A DNA stretch of 17,864 nucleotides from NCBI GenBank assembly GCA_937124525.1, contig CAKZLA010000519.1:1-17864 (forward strand), written 5' to 3'. Under the pieces are notes generated by a model that was not told the origin of the DNA, made no database searches, and was given only the letters and a program-made list of their open reading frames with translations. Below are positions 8,974 to 15,907 of the stretch, one piece after another (within the stretch, counting starts at the first letter, position 1; every line of letters begins with the position of its first letter). Both the position numbers and the translations under genes were made by a program. Origin of the DNA: an uncultured Desulfobacterium sp. (lineage in GTDB: Bacteria > Desulfobacterota > Desulfobacteria > Desulfobacterales > Desulfobacteraceae).

Positions 8974-9005
8974 TTGGCCAGCAAATAATTAATCGCGATA
9001 TTAAT
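8974..9005 (+). promoter_or_regulatory. Candidate promoter and dyad upstream of korD
   Basis: TTGGCC at 8974-8979 and GATATT at 8997-9002 are 17 bases apart, each matching sigma-70 consensus at 4 of 6 positions. Overlapping the -10 is a dyad ATTAAT-CGCGAT-ATTAAT (8988-9005), which could be an operator. The ATG at 9028 follows 22 bases later. Both calls are weak pattern matches. Confidence 0.28.
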
Positions 9006-9027
9006 GCGTCAATATAGGGAAGGGGCT

Positions 9028-9300
9028 ATGAAATACTGGAGAGTTCCTCTTGATTCAGAAGAGGTTGAAGTAACACAGGGAGTTGTCCACATCATTGAGG
9101 ACCGCTGCAAGGGTTGCGGTTACTGCATTGAGTACTGCCCAAGGGGTGTTCTTGAATTTTCAAAGGCATTCAACAAAAACGGCTACCATCCTCCCCAGTT
9201 AAAGGTGGAGGGGTGCCTGAACTGCCACTATTGTGAGATTCTCTGTCCCGAGTTTGCCATTTTTTCCACAGAAGCCATGGCAGAAAAAGCCACCGTTTAG
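9028..9300 (+). CDS. korD: 2-oxoacid:ferredoxin oxidoreductase, ferredoxin-like delta subunit
   Basis: This 90-residue cytoplasmic protein carries two [4Fe-4S] clusters and passes electrons from the catalytic subunits to ferredoxin. The two cysteine sets are C27, C30, C33, C37 (CKGCGYCIEYCP) and C63, C66, C69, C73 (CLNCHYCEILCP). I chose the ATG at 9028 because GGGAAGGGG lies just before it; an in-frame ATG at 9004 would add eight residues upstream of that ribosome site. It leads the order korD-korA-korB-korC found in many 2-oxoglutarate oxidoreductase operons. A 199-base gap separates it from korA, longer than expected inside an operon and holding a nested inverted repeat. Confidence 0.92.
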   Translation: MKYWRVPLDSEEVEVTQGVVHIIEDRCKGCGYCIEYCPRGVLEFSKAFNKNGYHPPQLKVEGCLNCHYCEILCPEFAIFSTEAMAEKATV

Positions 9301-9309
9301 TCAGAATTT

Positions 9310-9388
9310 CCAGGGAATATGTCAGGAGAAGACAATCAACTGCCCCTCCTGAAACACTGAAACAGAAATTCAAAAGGGGACTCCCTGG
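9310..9388 (+). repeat. Nested inverted repeats between korD and korA
   Basis: CCAGGGA (9310-9316) pairs with TCCCTGG (9382-9388). Inside it CAGGAG (9323-9328) pairs with CTCCTG (9346-9351). A further CTGTCT/AGACAG pair follows at 9423-9452. The transcript could fold into a branched structure between the two genes, altering message stability or the korD to korA ratio. Stems are short, so this is tentative. Confidence 0.35.
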
Positions 9389-9499
9389 TGAAAAGTTGAA
9401 CCCGCAAAAAAAATTCAAGGGTCTGTCTTTCCATGGTCCACACAACAGACAGGCAGACGTTGCCAGTCCAATGTCGAACAAGGGAGTATTGAGGTAAGG

Positions 9500-10645
9500 A
9501 TGAAACCAGCAGTCGATACAGGTAAGCATTTTATCAACGGAGACATCGCATGTGCCGAAGGGGCCATTGCGGCGGGGTGCCTTTTTTTCGGGGGGTATCC
9601 CATTACCCCTGCCACCGAGGTTGCAGAGCACATGTCCGAGCGACTTCCCCATGTGGGGGGCACCTATATACAGATGGAAGATGAGATCGCGGCCATGACC
9701 TCCATTCTTGGCGGAGCATGGACAGGCAAAAAAACCATGACGGCAACGTCAGGCCCCGGCTTCAGCCTTATGATGGAGACAGTGGGGCTTGCCATTGTAA
9801 CAGAAACCCCCTGTGTGGTAGTAAATGTCCAACGGGGAGGCCCCTCCACGGGATTGCCCACCCAGGGTGCCCAGGCCGACATGATGCAGGCCAAATGGGG
9901 TTCCCATGGCGATTATGAAATCATTGCCCTGGCACCCTCATCTCCCCAGGAGATGTTTGACCTCACCATCACCGCCTTTAATTTAAGTGAAAAATATCGC
10001 ACCCCGGTTTTCATCATGTCCGACGAAATTGTGGGACACATGAGTGAAAAGGTAGTCATCCCGGAAAAAAAAGCCATCAAAACCTTTTCAAGGGTTCAAC
10101 CCCGGGGGAAAAAGGAGAACTTTCACCCCTTCAGACCAGGGGCCAACGGGGTCGCCCCCATGCCCTCCATCGGCCAGGGGTACAAAGTCCATGTGACAGG
10201 ACTTACCCACGATGAAAAAGGCTACCCGGTGATGACTGTGGATACCCAGGCGGAAATGATGGAACGTCTGCTGGGCAAGATAAAAAACAACCTTGACGAC
10301 ATTGTCATGACCGAGCAATACCTTTTGGATGATGCAGACATCGTCATCGTCTCCTATGGTGTTTCATCCAGGACAAGTTACACCGCCGTTGACATGGCAA
10401 GAAAACAGGGCATCAAGGCCGGGCTCTTAAGACTCATCACCGTGTGGCCCTTCCCGGATCATTTAATAAAGGAACTTGCCTTGAGGGTGAAAGGCTTTAT
10501 CACCGTTGAAATCAACATGGGCCAGATCAGCCGAGAAGTGGAGCGCTGTGCGGGCTACAGGGTTCCCTCATATCTTGCGGGCCATCCCGGGGGTGCGGTG
10601 GTGCCCCCCGAAGCGGTGATTTCCATCATGAAGGAGGCATTTTAA
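9500..10645 (+). CDS. korA: 2-oxoglutarate (2-oxoacid):ferredoxin oxidoreductase, alpha subunit
   Basis: This 381-residue subunit works with KorB to decarboxylate a 2-oxoacid oxidatively, using CoA, thiamine diphosphate and ferredoxin, giving an acyl-CoA. Family landmarks are GGYPITPATE from residue 31, TSGPGFSLM at about 83, and VNVQRGGPSTGLPT at about 112, followed by the C-terminal domain ending near HPGGAVVPPEA. Length is normal. The start is fixed by GAGGTAAGG directly before the ATG. KorB begins two bases after its stop. The motifs and the four-gene order favour 2-oxoglutarate as substrate, feeding the TCA cycle in either direction, but a related 2-oxoacid cannot be excluded from sequence alone. 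Confidence 0.92.
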   Translation: MKPAVDTGKHFINGDIACAEGAIAAGCLFFGGYPITPATEVAEHMSERLPHVGGTYIQMEDEIAAMTSILGGAWTGKKTMTATSGPGFSLMMETVGLAIVTETPCVVVNVQRGGPSTGLPTQGAQADMMQAKWGSHGDYEIIALAPSSPQEMFDLTITAFNLSEKYRTPVFIMSDEIVGHMSEKVVIPEKKAIKTFSRVQPRGKKENFHPFRPGANGVAPMPSIGQGYKVHVTGLTHDEKGYPVMTVDTQAEMMERLLGKIKNNLDDIVMTEQYLLDDADIVIVSYGVSSRTSYTAVDMARKQGIKAGLLRLITVWPFPDHLIKELALRVKGFITVEINMGQISREVERCAGYRVPSYLAGHPGGAVVPPEAVISIMKEAF

Positions 10646-10647
10646 CC

Positions 10648-11496
10648 ATGGGTAATCCAGCAGTAAAAGAAACGGTACCCGTCCTCCATCCCCTGGAAGA
10701 TCTTGTTCGCATGGAAAGGATTCCCCACATATGGTGTTCCGGGTGCGGTACGGGGTCTGTTTTTACGGCCTGTCTGACGGCCATGAAAAACACGGGGATA
10801 GATTACGATGATTTTGCCATGGTTTCAGGCATTGGCTGTTCTGGAAGGGGAGCCGGTTATATAAACATCGACAGTTTCCACACCACCCACGGCAGAGCCA
10901 TTCCCTTTGCCACGGGCATCAAAATGGCAAGACCCGAAACCAACGTCATTGTTTTTTCAGGCGATGGAGACCTCTTTGCCATTGGCGGGAACCATTTTAT
11001 CCATGCGGCCCGGCGGAACATGGACATCACCGTGATCTGCGTCAACAATTTCATTTATGGCATGACCGGGGGACAGGCAGCGGCCACAACCCCCCATGAG
11101 GCCCGATCCTCCACCTCCATGGGAGGGAACCCGGAATCTCCCTTTAACCTTCCGTTGCTTGCCTATGCCGCAGGGGCCACCTATGTGGCAAGGTGGACCA
11201 TGCTCCACTCAAGGGATCTTACCGACAGCATTGAAGAGGCCATTAATCACAAGGGATTCTCCTTTGTTGAGGCCCTGTCACCCTGCCCCATCAACTATGG
11301 TCGACGAAATAAACAAAAATCCTTGGACACATTAAGGGAATACCACGACAACACCATTATAAAAAACAATGCCGACCCTGGCGAGCTTGGCATTGATTTT
11401 AAGAAAAAGGTGATCCTGGGTAAATTTGTGGACGTTGAAAAGCCATCCCATGATGAGCAATACAATCGAATTTATCTTGAGCCGTCGTCACAATAG
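10648..11496 (+). CDS. korB: 2-oxoglutarate (2-oxoacid):ferredoxin oxidoreductase, beta subunit
   Basis: This 282-residue subunit binds thiamine diphosphate and an iron-sulfur cluster. The thiamine diphosphate/Mg motif GDGDLFAIGGNHFIHAARR begins at residue 105 and ends in a conserved VICVNN. N-terminal cysteines C30 and C33 (WCSGCGTG), a third in GIGCSGRG and one further on are available as cluster ligands. The ribosome site GGAGG lies 10 bases before the ATG, inside the end of korA, so the two subunits are co-translated. A 207-base gap with repeats separates it from korC. Confidence 0.93.
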   Translation: MGNPAVKETVPVLHPLEDLVRMERIPHIWCSGCGTGSVFTACLTAMKNTGIDYDDFAMVSGIGCSGRGAGYINIDSFHTTHGRAIPFATGIKMARPETNVIVFSGDGDLFAIGGNHFIHAARRNMDITVICVNNFIYGMTGGQAAATTPHEARSSTSMGGNPESPFNLPLLAYAAGATYVARWTMLHSRDLTDSIEEAINHKGFSFVEALSPCPINYGRRNKQKSLDTLREYHDNTIIKNNADPGELGIDFKKKVILGKFVDVEKPSHDEQYNRIYLEPSSQ

Positions 11497-11586
11497 TGAT
11501 CAAGCCCAAACTTTCCAATAGCGACAATGTCAAAATCCGGGGTATCTAAAAACCGAGCAATAGAAGTGCTGGATTTAGACATCCCG

Positions 11587-11602
11587 GGCAAGCTCCCTTG
11601 CC
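11587..11602 (+). repeat. Short perfect hairpin between korB and korC
   Basis: GGCAAG (11587-11592) and CTTGCC (11597-11602) form a 6-bp stem with a 4-base loop. No T run follows, so it is not a classical terminator; it could stabilise the 3' end of the korAB message. Confidence 0.3.
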
Positions 11603-11628
11603 ACAACAAAAATTAAGGTGCGCTAACA

Positions 11629-11656
11629 CCCAGTACCCAGTACCTAATACTCAGTA
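11629..11656 (+). repeat. Degenerate 7-bp tandem repeat (CCCAGTA x4) between korB and korC
   Basis: Four consecutive heptads read CCCAGTA, CCCAGTA, CCTAATA and CTCAGTA, followed by a related CCAGCAC. The array ends 47 bases before the korC ATG. Two units are perfect and two carry changes. It may be a slippage-generated spacer or part of a dispersed intergenic repeat; function is unknown. Confidence 0.6.
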
Positions 11657-11703
11657 CCAGCACCTCTCAACATTGAACATCAACTTTTTACGGGTTAAAC
11701 CAT

Positions 11704-12294
11704 ATGTCTGATAAAAAAGAAAAACAGGAGATCATCGTGACGGGTTTTGGTGGCCAGGGCATCATCCTTGCCGGGCGCATCATTGGCATGGCTGCGGCCT
11801 TAAAGGATGACAAGGAGAGCACCCTTGTCCAGTCCTATGGCCCGGAATCAAGGGGAGGTGCCTGCTGTGCCCAGGTGGTGATCTCCGATACCATCATTCA
11901 ATATCCCTATATTACAACCCCTGATATCCTGGCATGCATGTCCCAATCCGCCTATGAAAAATATTACCAGTCCCTGAAACCCGAGGGGTTTCTCCTCACG
12001 GACAAAGACCTTGTGAATCCCCTGGATGACAGGCTCTGCTTTGCCATCCCCGCCACCCGTATGGCAGAGGAACTTGGTAGAAAGATGATGGCGAACATCA
12101 TCATGGTGGGATTTACCACTTCAGTTACCGGGCTTGTAACCAAGGATGCCGCGCTTTTTGCCGTTACCTCCTCCGTTCCCAAGGGCACAGAAAAAATGAA
12201 TACCAAGGCCTTTAACCTGGGATTTGATTATGGGCTGTCCAAACTCAAGGGACTTGAAAAAAGGGCCAGTGGCCAAACAGGAGCAGGAAAATGA
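11704..12294 (+). CDS. korC: 2-oxoglutarate (2-oxoacid):ferredoxin oxidoreductase, gamma subunit
   Basis: This 196-residue protein is the gamma domain of the oxidoreductase. It starts with VTGFGGQGIILAGRIIG (residues 12-28), the nucleotide-like fold signature of the family, followed by SYGPESRGGACCAQVVIS, in which the SYGPE.RGG motif is characteristic. It completes the DABC set. The ATG at 11704 has only a weak ribosome site, which contrasts with korA and korB and may reduce its output. Its stop overlaps the next gene's start by four bases (ATGA), so the downstream flavoprotein is translationally coupled to KorC. That coupling is the best evidence that the Kor and Hdr-like proteins work together. 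Confidence 0.92.
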   Translation: MSDKKEKQEIIVTGFGGQGIILAGRIIGMAAALKDDKESTLVQSYGPESRGGACCAQVVISDTIIQYPYITTPDILACMSQSAYEKYYQSLKPEGFLLTDKDLVNPLDDRLCFAIPATRMAEELGRKMMANIIMVGFTTSVTGLVTKDAALFAVTSSVPKGTEKMNTKAFNLGFDYGLSKLKGLEKRASGQTGAGK

Positions 12295-15200
12295 AGCGTA
12301 AGAAAGATCGTCTCCGCAGGGTCATGGTCATTGGTGCCACGCCGTCGGGTATTCTGGCGGCAAACAAGCTGGGGGAACTTGGCATTCCCGTCACCTTGGT
12401 GGATTGTGACCCGGACATGGACAAAAAACTTGCAGACACCGGATTTACCCTCAAGTCCGGGGTTCCCTTTAACCATGCCCACAGGCCAGGGCTCATGCGC
12501 CTCATGAGAAACCCGGACATCTCTTGTATTCTTCCGGCAAGGGTGAGCAGCATCAAGCACAACATGCAGGGATTTAAGGTCTCCGTGGTAAAAGAACAGA
12601 CCTTTGTGGATACAGATACCTGCACCCTGTGCGGGCGTTGTGTGGATACCTGCCCCGTGATTCTGGAGGATGGAACCAAACCCGTGGCAGTGATAAGCCG
12701 CAGAAGTCTTCCTGGCCGGGCCATCATTGATAAAAGGAAAACGCCCCTGTGCAGCACCGGGTGTCCCCTGGGCGTCAATGTCCAGGGATATGTGGCCCTG
12801 GCAGGTCAGGGCCGGTTCCAAAGCGCCCTGGACCTCATTCGAAGGCAAAATATTCTACCGGGCATCTGTGGCCGGATCTGCACCCACCCCTGTGAGGATG
12901 AGTGCCGGCGCACCCAGATGGATGAACCCCTGTCCATCCGGGCCATCAAGCGTTTTCTGGCCGATGTTGAGGAAAATCCGGGTGAGTCACACAGATCAGA
13001 ACCTGTTTTTGTGGAGGGCAGAAAAATAGCTGTCATCGGGTCTGGACCCGGGGGACTGGCTGCGGCCCATGAATTGGTATCAAATGGATGCAAAGCCGTT
13101 ATTTTTGAGGAAAAACCCGAGGCAGGAGGTCTGCTTCGGTATGGCATCGGTCCCCACCGCCTTCCCAGAAACATACTTGAAAGGGAACTTGCCCATATAA
13201 AAAGATCCGGGGTGGAGATAAGAACCTCCCGGCCCATGGATCTTGAATCAGATCTCACCGGGCTTAAGAAAGAATATGATGCCATTATCCTGGCCACGGG
13301 TTCCTGGTGTGACAGAAAACTTGGGGTTTCCGGGGAAAATCTTAAAGGGGTTCAAGGGTGCATCTCTTTTCTCACGGCCTTTCATGGAGAAGAACATCAT
13401 GAACTGCCTCAAAATGTTATTGTCATCGGGGATGGCAATGCCGCATTTGATCTTGCCCGGGTGGTGTCAAGGACGGGCTCACAAGTGACCATGGTCTCGT
13501 GGTTTGGAAAGGATGAGATACCCGCCGATCACGATGAGATAAGGGAGGCCCTGGAAGAGGGAATTGCCATCCAAGACAGAAGTCAGGTGGTTCAATTCCT
13601 TGGAGAAAACGGAAGGGTAACCGGAGTGAAGTGCAAAGCCACACAGCCGGGAAAGCCCGCTGAAAATGGCATTGCCTGGCCTGAAATCATAGGGGATTCA
13701 CAGCCCTTTTCCGTACCTGCAGACCTTGTTCTGGTGGCCATTGGGCAGACCGGTGCCTACGGAGAATTGTGTGGAACAAAAGAGTTTGAAGTTAACGCAA
13801 ATGGCTATCTGGACCCACAAAACAACGGTTCAAAAAACAGTCACATCTATGTTGCCGGTGATGCCGCAGGGGGGATCGCCACGGTGGTCCATGCCATGGC
13901 CCAGGGTAAATCCGCAGCCAAGCAAGCCTTGAACGATCTTTATCAACTTGGGCTCAATGGAGAGAACCAGCGGGTTTCAAACCGGGAATTTCCCGATATT
14001 TGTGAGAGCCTTCCCGTGGTGCCAAGGGCTGTGATGCCGGAAGAAGCAGTGGCGCAGCGGGTAAAGGGGTATTGCGAGGTGGCCCTGGGGCTTTCAAAGG
14101 ACCAGGTAATCCACGAGGCAGGCCGATGCCTCCAGTGCGGGGTCTGCTCCGAATGCATGGAGTGTGTTGATGCCTGCAGTGCCATCAAGGCCATTGATCA
14201 CAGGGAAGAGGAGGAGGAATTTTCAGTCCATGCCGGGGTGGTGATTCTGGCCGATCCTTCCATGGCACCTGCCGTAAAGGGAGACGACGTCATCCGGGCC
14301 TATGGTCCCAAAACCTCCCACCCAGATGTCCATGCCATGATGATGCGGGGATTTGCCGCCGCATCCCAGGCCATGATTCTCCTGAAAAACGGTTCCTGGT
14401 CCAGAAAAGGCAGTGGGGTTGCCCACGCCGCCCCCATGACCTCTTTTTCCCCCGGGGTTGCAAGAACCGGGGTGTTTGTCTGTCGATGCAACGATTCTCT
14501 TGGCTGGGATGGTGCCATGGACCAGTTTGTGGACTCTTTGATCAACCATGACTCTGTGGTTTATTCAGCCACCATGGTGTCCGCCTGTACCCCCCAGGGC
14601 ATTTCCGAAATCATTAAAACAGTGCGGACAAAGTCCCTCACCCGCATTGTTCTTGCCTCTTGCGTCTGCTGCCCCTTGAACTTTGTATGCAGCGCATGTA
14701 CGGATCAGAGAAGCCGCCTTAAACACGGACTTTTCACGGGCACCGGCATTGGCAGATCCATGGTGGAGACCTGCAATATTCGTGGGGAGGCCCTCTCTTT
14801 GTTAGAGCAGAACAGAAACCTTGCCATTGAACGCTTAAAGGGCCTGATCACCCGTTCCATTGGCAGGGCACAACAGCTGAGACCCTTTGCTTCTCCCATG
14901 CGCAATTACAACTTTACCACAGCCGTTATCGGGGATTCCGAAGCGTCGGTGACAAGTGCCATGATGCTTGCCGAAACAGGTACAGATGTGGTGATGTTCG
15001 GTGCCACGGACAAACCCCTTGAAACAATGATCTCCCATCCCAATATTCTCTGCTTTAAAGGCTCGTCTGTGCGGGATATGACAGGCACCCTGGGCAATTT
15101 CCAGATCAATGTGGATATAGAGGGAAACCGCCAGGAATTTAATGCTGGCACCGTCATAATGGGAGAGCGTTCAAGGCGGCAGATAAAGTATCTTCATCAG

Positions 15201-15644
15201 CAGAAACTTGCCTACAGAACCGTGTCTTCCGCCATGCAGGAAAAGGGCAAGGTGGGCCGGCCCTATATTATGCCGGGCATGACCTCCATTCCGGGGATAT
15301 TCCTTGCAGACCCTTCCAATATCAGTGTGTCCAACAAGAAAAAGGGGGCTTCTGCTGCCGTGTTGGCAGCGGCCATCATGCCAAGGGGTCCCCGTAAAAG
15401 CAAGGGGTTCACGGTGGTTGTGGATGCGGATAAGTGCCGGGGATGTGGTCGATGTGTGGCCGAGTGCGCCTACCAGGCAGTGACCCTGAATCCAAATGGT
15501 GTGGGGGGATGGGCCGCATCTGTGGACGAGGCCTTTTGTAAGGGGTGCGGTAATTGTATATCTGTGTGTCCCACCAATGCGGCGGACAGTCCTTACCGGG
15601 ACCAGGTGTTTCTGGAACGCTCACTGGAGGAGATGCTCTTATAA
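12291..15644 (+). CDS. Multidomain FAD/iron-sulfur oxidoreductase: HdrA-like and NfnB/GltD-like fusion
   Basis: This 1117-residue protein is a mosaic. Residues 1-125 resemble the internal HdrA flavin region: a Rossmann start with GATPSG instead of GxGxxG, an RNPDISCILPARVSS strand, and a 4Fe-4S set at C111, C114, C117, C121. Residues of about 154-540 match the NfnB/GltD/PreT class: CSTGCPLGVNVQGY and CGRICTHPCEDEC cysteines, FAD site IAVIGSGPGGLAAAHEL (about 245), NAD(P)H site VIVIGDGNAAFDLAR (about 377) and IYVAGDAAGG (about 520). A cysteine cluster CLQCGVCSECMECVDAC follows at about 613. From about 724 a second HdrA-like stretch begins (GVFVCRCND, then IVLASCVCCP, CNIRGEA), with a degenerate Rossmann (GDSEAS). 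Two ferredoxin motifs end the protein (about 1049 and 1083). It should move electrons between NAD(P)H, flavin and iron-sulfur clusters. GGAG lies 7 bases before the ATG. Its exact partners are inferred from the operon. Confidence 0.88.
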   Translation: MKRKKDRLRRVMVIGATPSGILAANKLGELGIPVTLVDCDPDMDKKLADTGFTLKSGVPFNHAHRPGLMRLMRNPDISCILPARVSSIKHNMQGFKVSVVKEQTFVDTDTCTLCGRCVDTCPVILEDGTKPVAVISRRSLPGRAIIDKRKTPLCSTGCPLGVNVQGYVALAGQGRFQSALDLIRRQNILPGICGRICTHPCEDECRRTQMDEPLSIRAIKRFLADVEENPGESHRSEPVFVEGRKIAVIGSGPGGLAAAHELVSNGCKAVIFEEKPEAGGLLRYGIGPHRLPRNILERELAHIKRSGVEIRTSRPMDLESDLTGLKKEYDAIILATGSWCDRKLGVSGENLKGVQGCISFLTAFHGEEHHELPQNVIVIGDGNAAFDLARVVSRTGSQVTMVSWFGKDEIPADHDEIREALEEGIAIQDRSQVVQFLGENGRVTGVKCKATQPGKPAENGIAWPEIIGDSQPFSVPADLVLVAIGQTGAYGELCGTKEFEVNANGYLDPQNNGSKNSHIYVAGDAAGGIATVVHAMAQGKSAAKQALNDLYQLGLNGENQRVSNREFPDICESLPVVPRAVMPEEAVAQRVKGYCEVALGLSKDQVIHEAGRCLQCGVCSECMECVDACSAIKAIDHREEEEEFSVHAGVVILADPSMAPAVKGDDVIRAYGPKTSHPDVHAMMMRGFAAASQAMILLKNGSWSRKGSGVAHAAPMTSFSPGVARTGVFVCRCNDSLGWDGAMDQFVDSLINHDSVVYSATMVSACTPQGISEIIKTVRTKSLTRIVLASCVCCPLNFVCSACTDQRSRLKHGLFTGTGIGRSMVETCNIRGEALSLLEQNRNLAIERLKGLITRSIGRAQQLRPFASPMRNYNFTTAVIGDSEASVTSAMMLAETGTDVVMFGATDKPLETMISHPNILCFKGSSVRDMTGTLGNFQINVDIEGNRQEFNAGTVIMGERSRRQIKYLHQQKLAYRTVSSAMQEKGKVGRPYIMPGMTSIPGIFLADPSNISVSNKKKGASAAVLAAAIMPRGPRKSKGFTVVVDADKCRGCGRCVAECAYQAVTLNPNGVGGWAASVDEAFCKGCGNCISVCPTNAADSPYRDQVFLERSLEEMLL

Positions 15645-15684
15645 ATGCCACGGGCACAACGAATATAGAAAATGGCATTATGCC

Positions 15685-15763
15685 GCCCCCCCGAGGGGCA
15701 ATGGGCCCGGCCCGGAACCGTAGACGGCCCAATTGGCCGGTTCCTATTGCCCCTCGGGGGGGC
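15685..15763. repeat. Long GC-rich inverted repeat between the two fusion genes
   Basis: An 18-bp arm at 15685-15702 (GCCCCCCCGAGGGGCAAT) is repeated perfectly as its complement at 15746-15763. Inside, GGAACCG (15714-15720) pairs with CGGTTCC (15738-15744). The transcript should form a very stable stem-loop. No T run follows directly, so it is not a standard terminator; an AT-rich stretch starts about 20 bases later. It could be a REP-like element, a message-stability structure or an attenuator. Confidence 0.85.
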
Positions 15764-15907
15764 TCTGCTGAGGTTGCCCGGAAGTTTTATTTTCTAATAA
15801 AAAAAGGGTATTAAAATAATTGGCAAATATGCCGATTCATCCCCCGCCACATCAACGATGTGCAAGGGACTTCTCGGTTAAAAGTTAAAGGTTGCGGTGC
15901 AAGACCC

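Larger units (their letters stand above)
8643..9027. other. Divergent intergenic region between the defence genes and the kor operon
   Basis: This 385-base AT-rich gap separates the minus-strand RhuM-Fic remnant from plus-strand korD. I find no gene, RNA or mobile-element end. It holds weak candidate promoters for both sides and a 9-bp inverted repeat, TAATGTGCA at 8760-8768 and its complement at 8830-8838, which is close to chance expectation for a region this size. Confidence 0.6.

Noticed and set aside
11629..11663. Heptad array considered as a CRISPR
   Set aside because: Units are 7 bases with no spacers and no cas genes nearby.
12228..12848. 206-residue minus-strand open frame over korC and the fusion gene
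   Set aside because: It overlaps two well-supported genes and has no recognisable content.
12741..13935. Central module of the fusion considered as a glutamate synthase small subunit
   Set aside because: No glutamate synthase large subunit is nearby, and the flanking HdrA-like and ferredoxin parts point to an Nfn/Hdr electron-transfer role.
15860..15907. GTG start 16 codons upstream for the MvhD-HdrCB fusion
   Set aside because: There is no ribosome site, and the added residues do not resemble the start of MvhD proteins, which begin close to the ATG at 15908.
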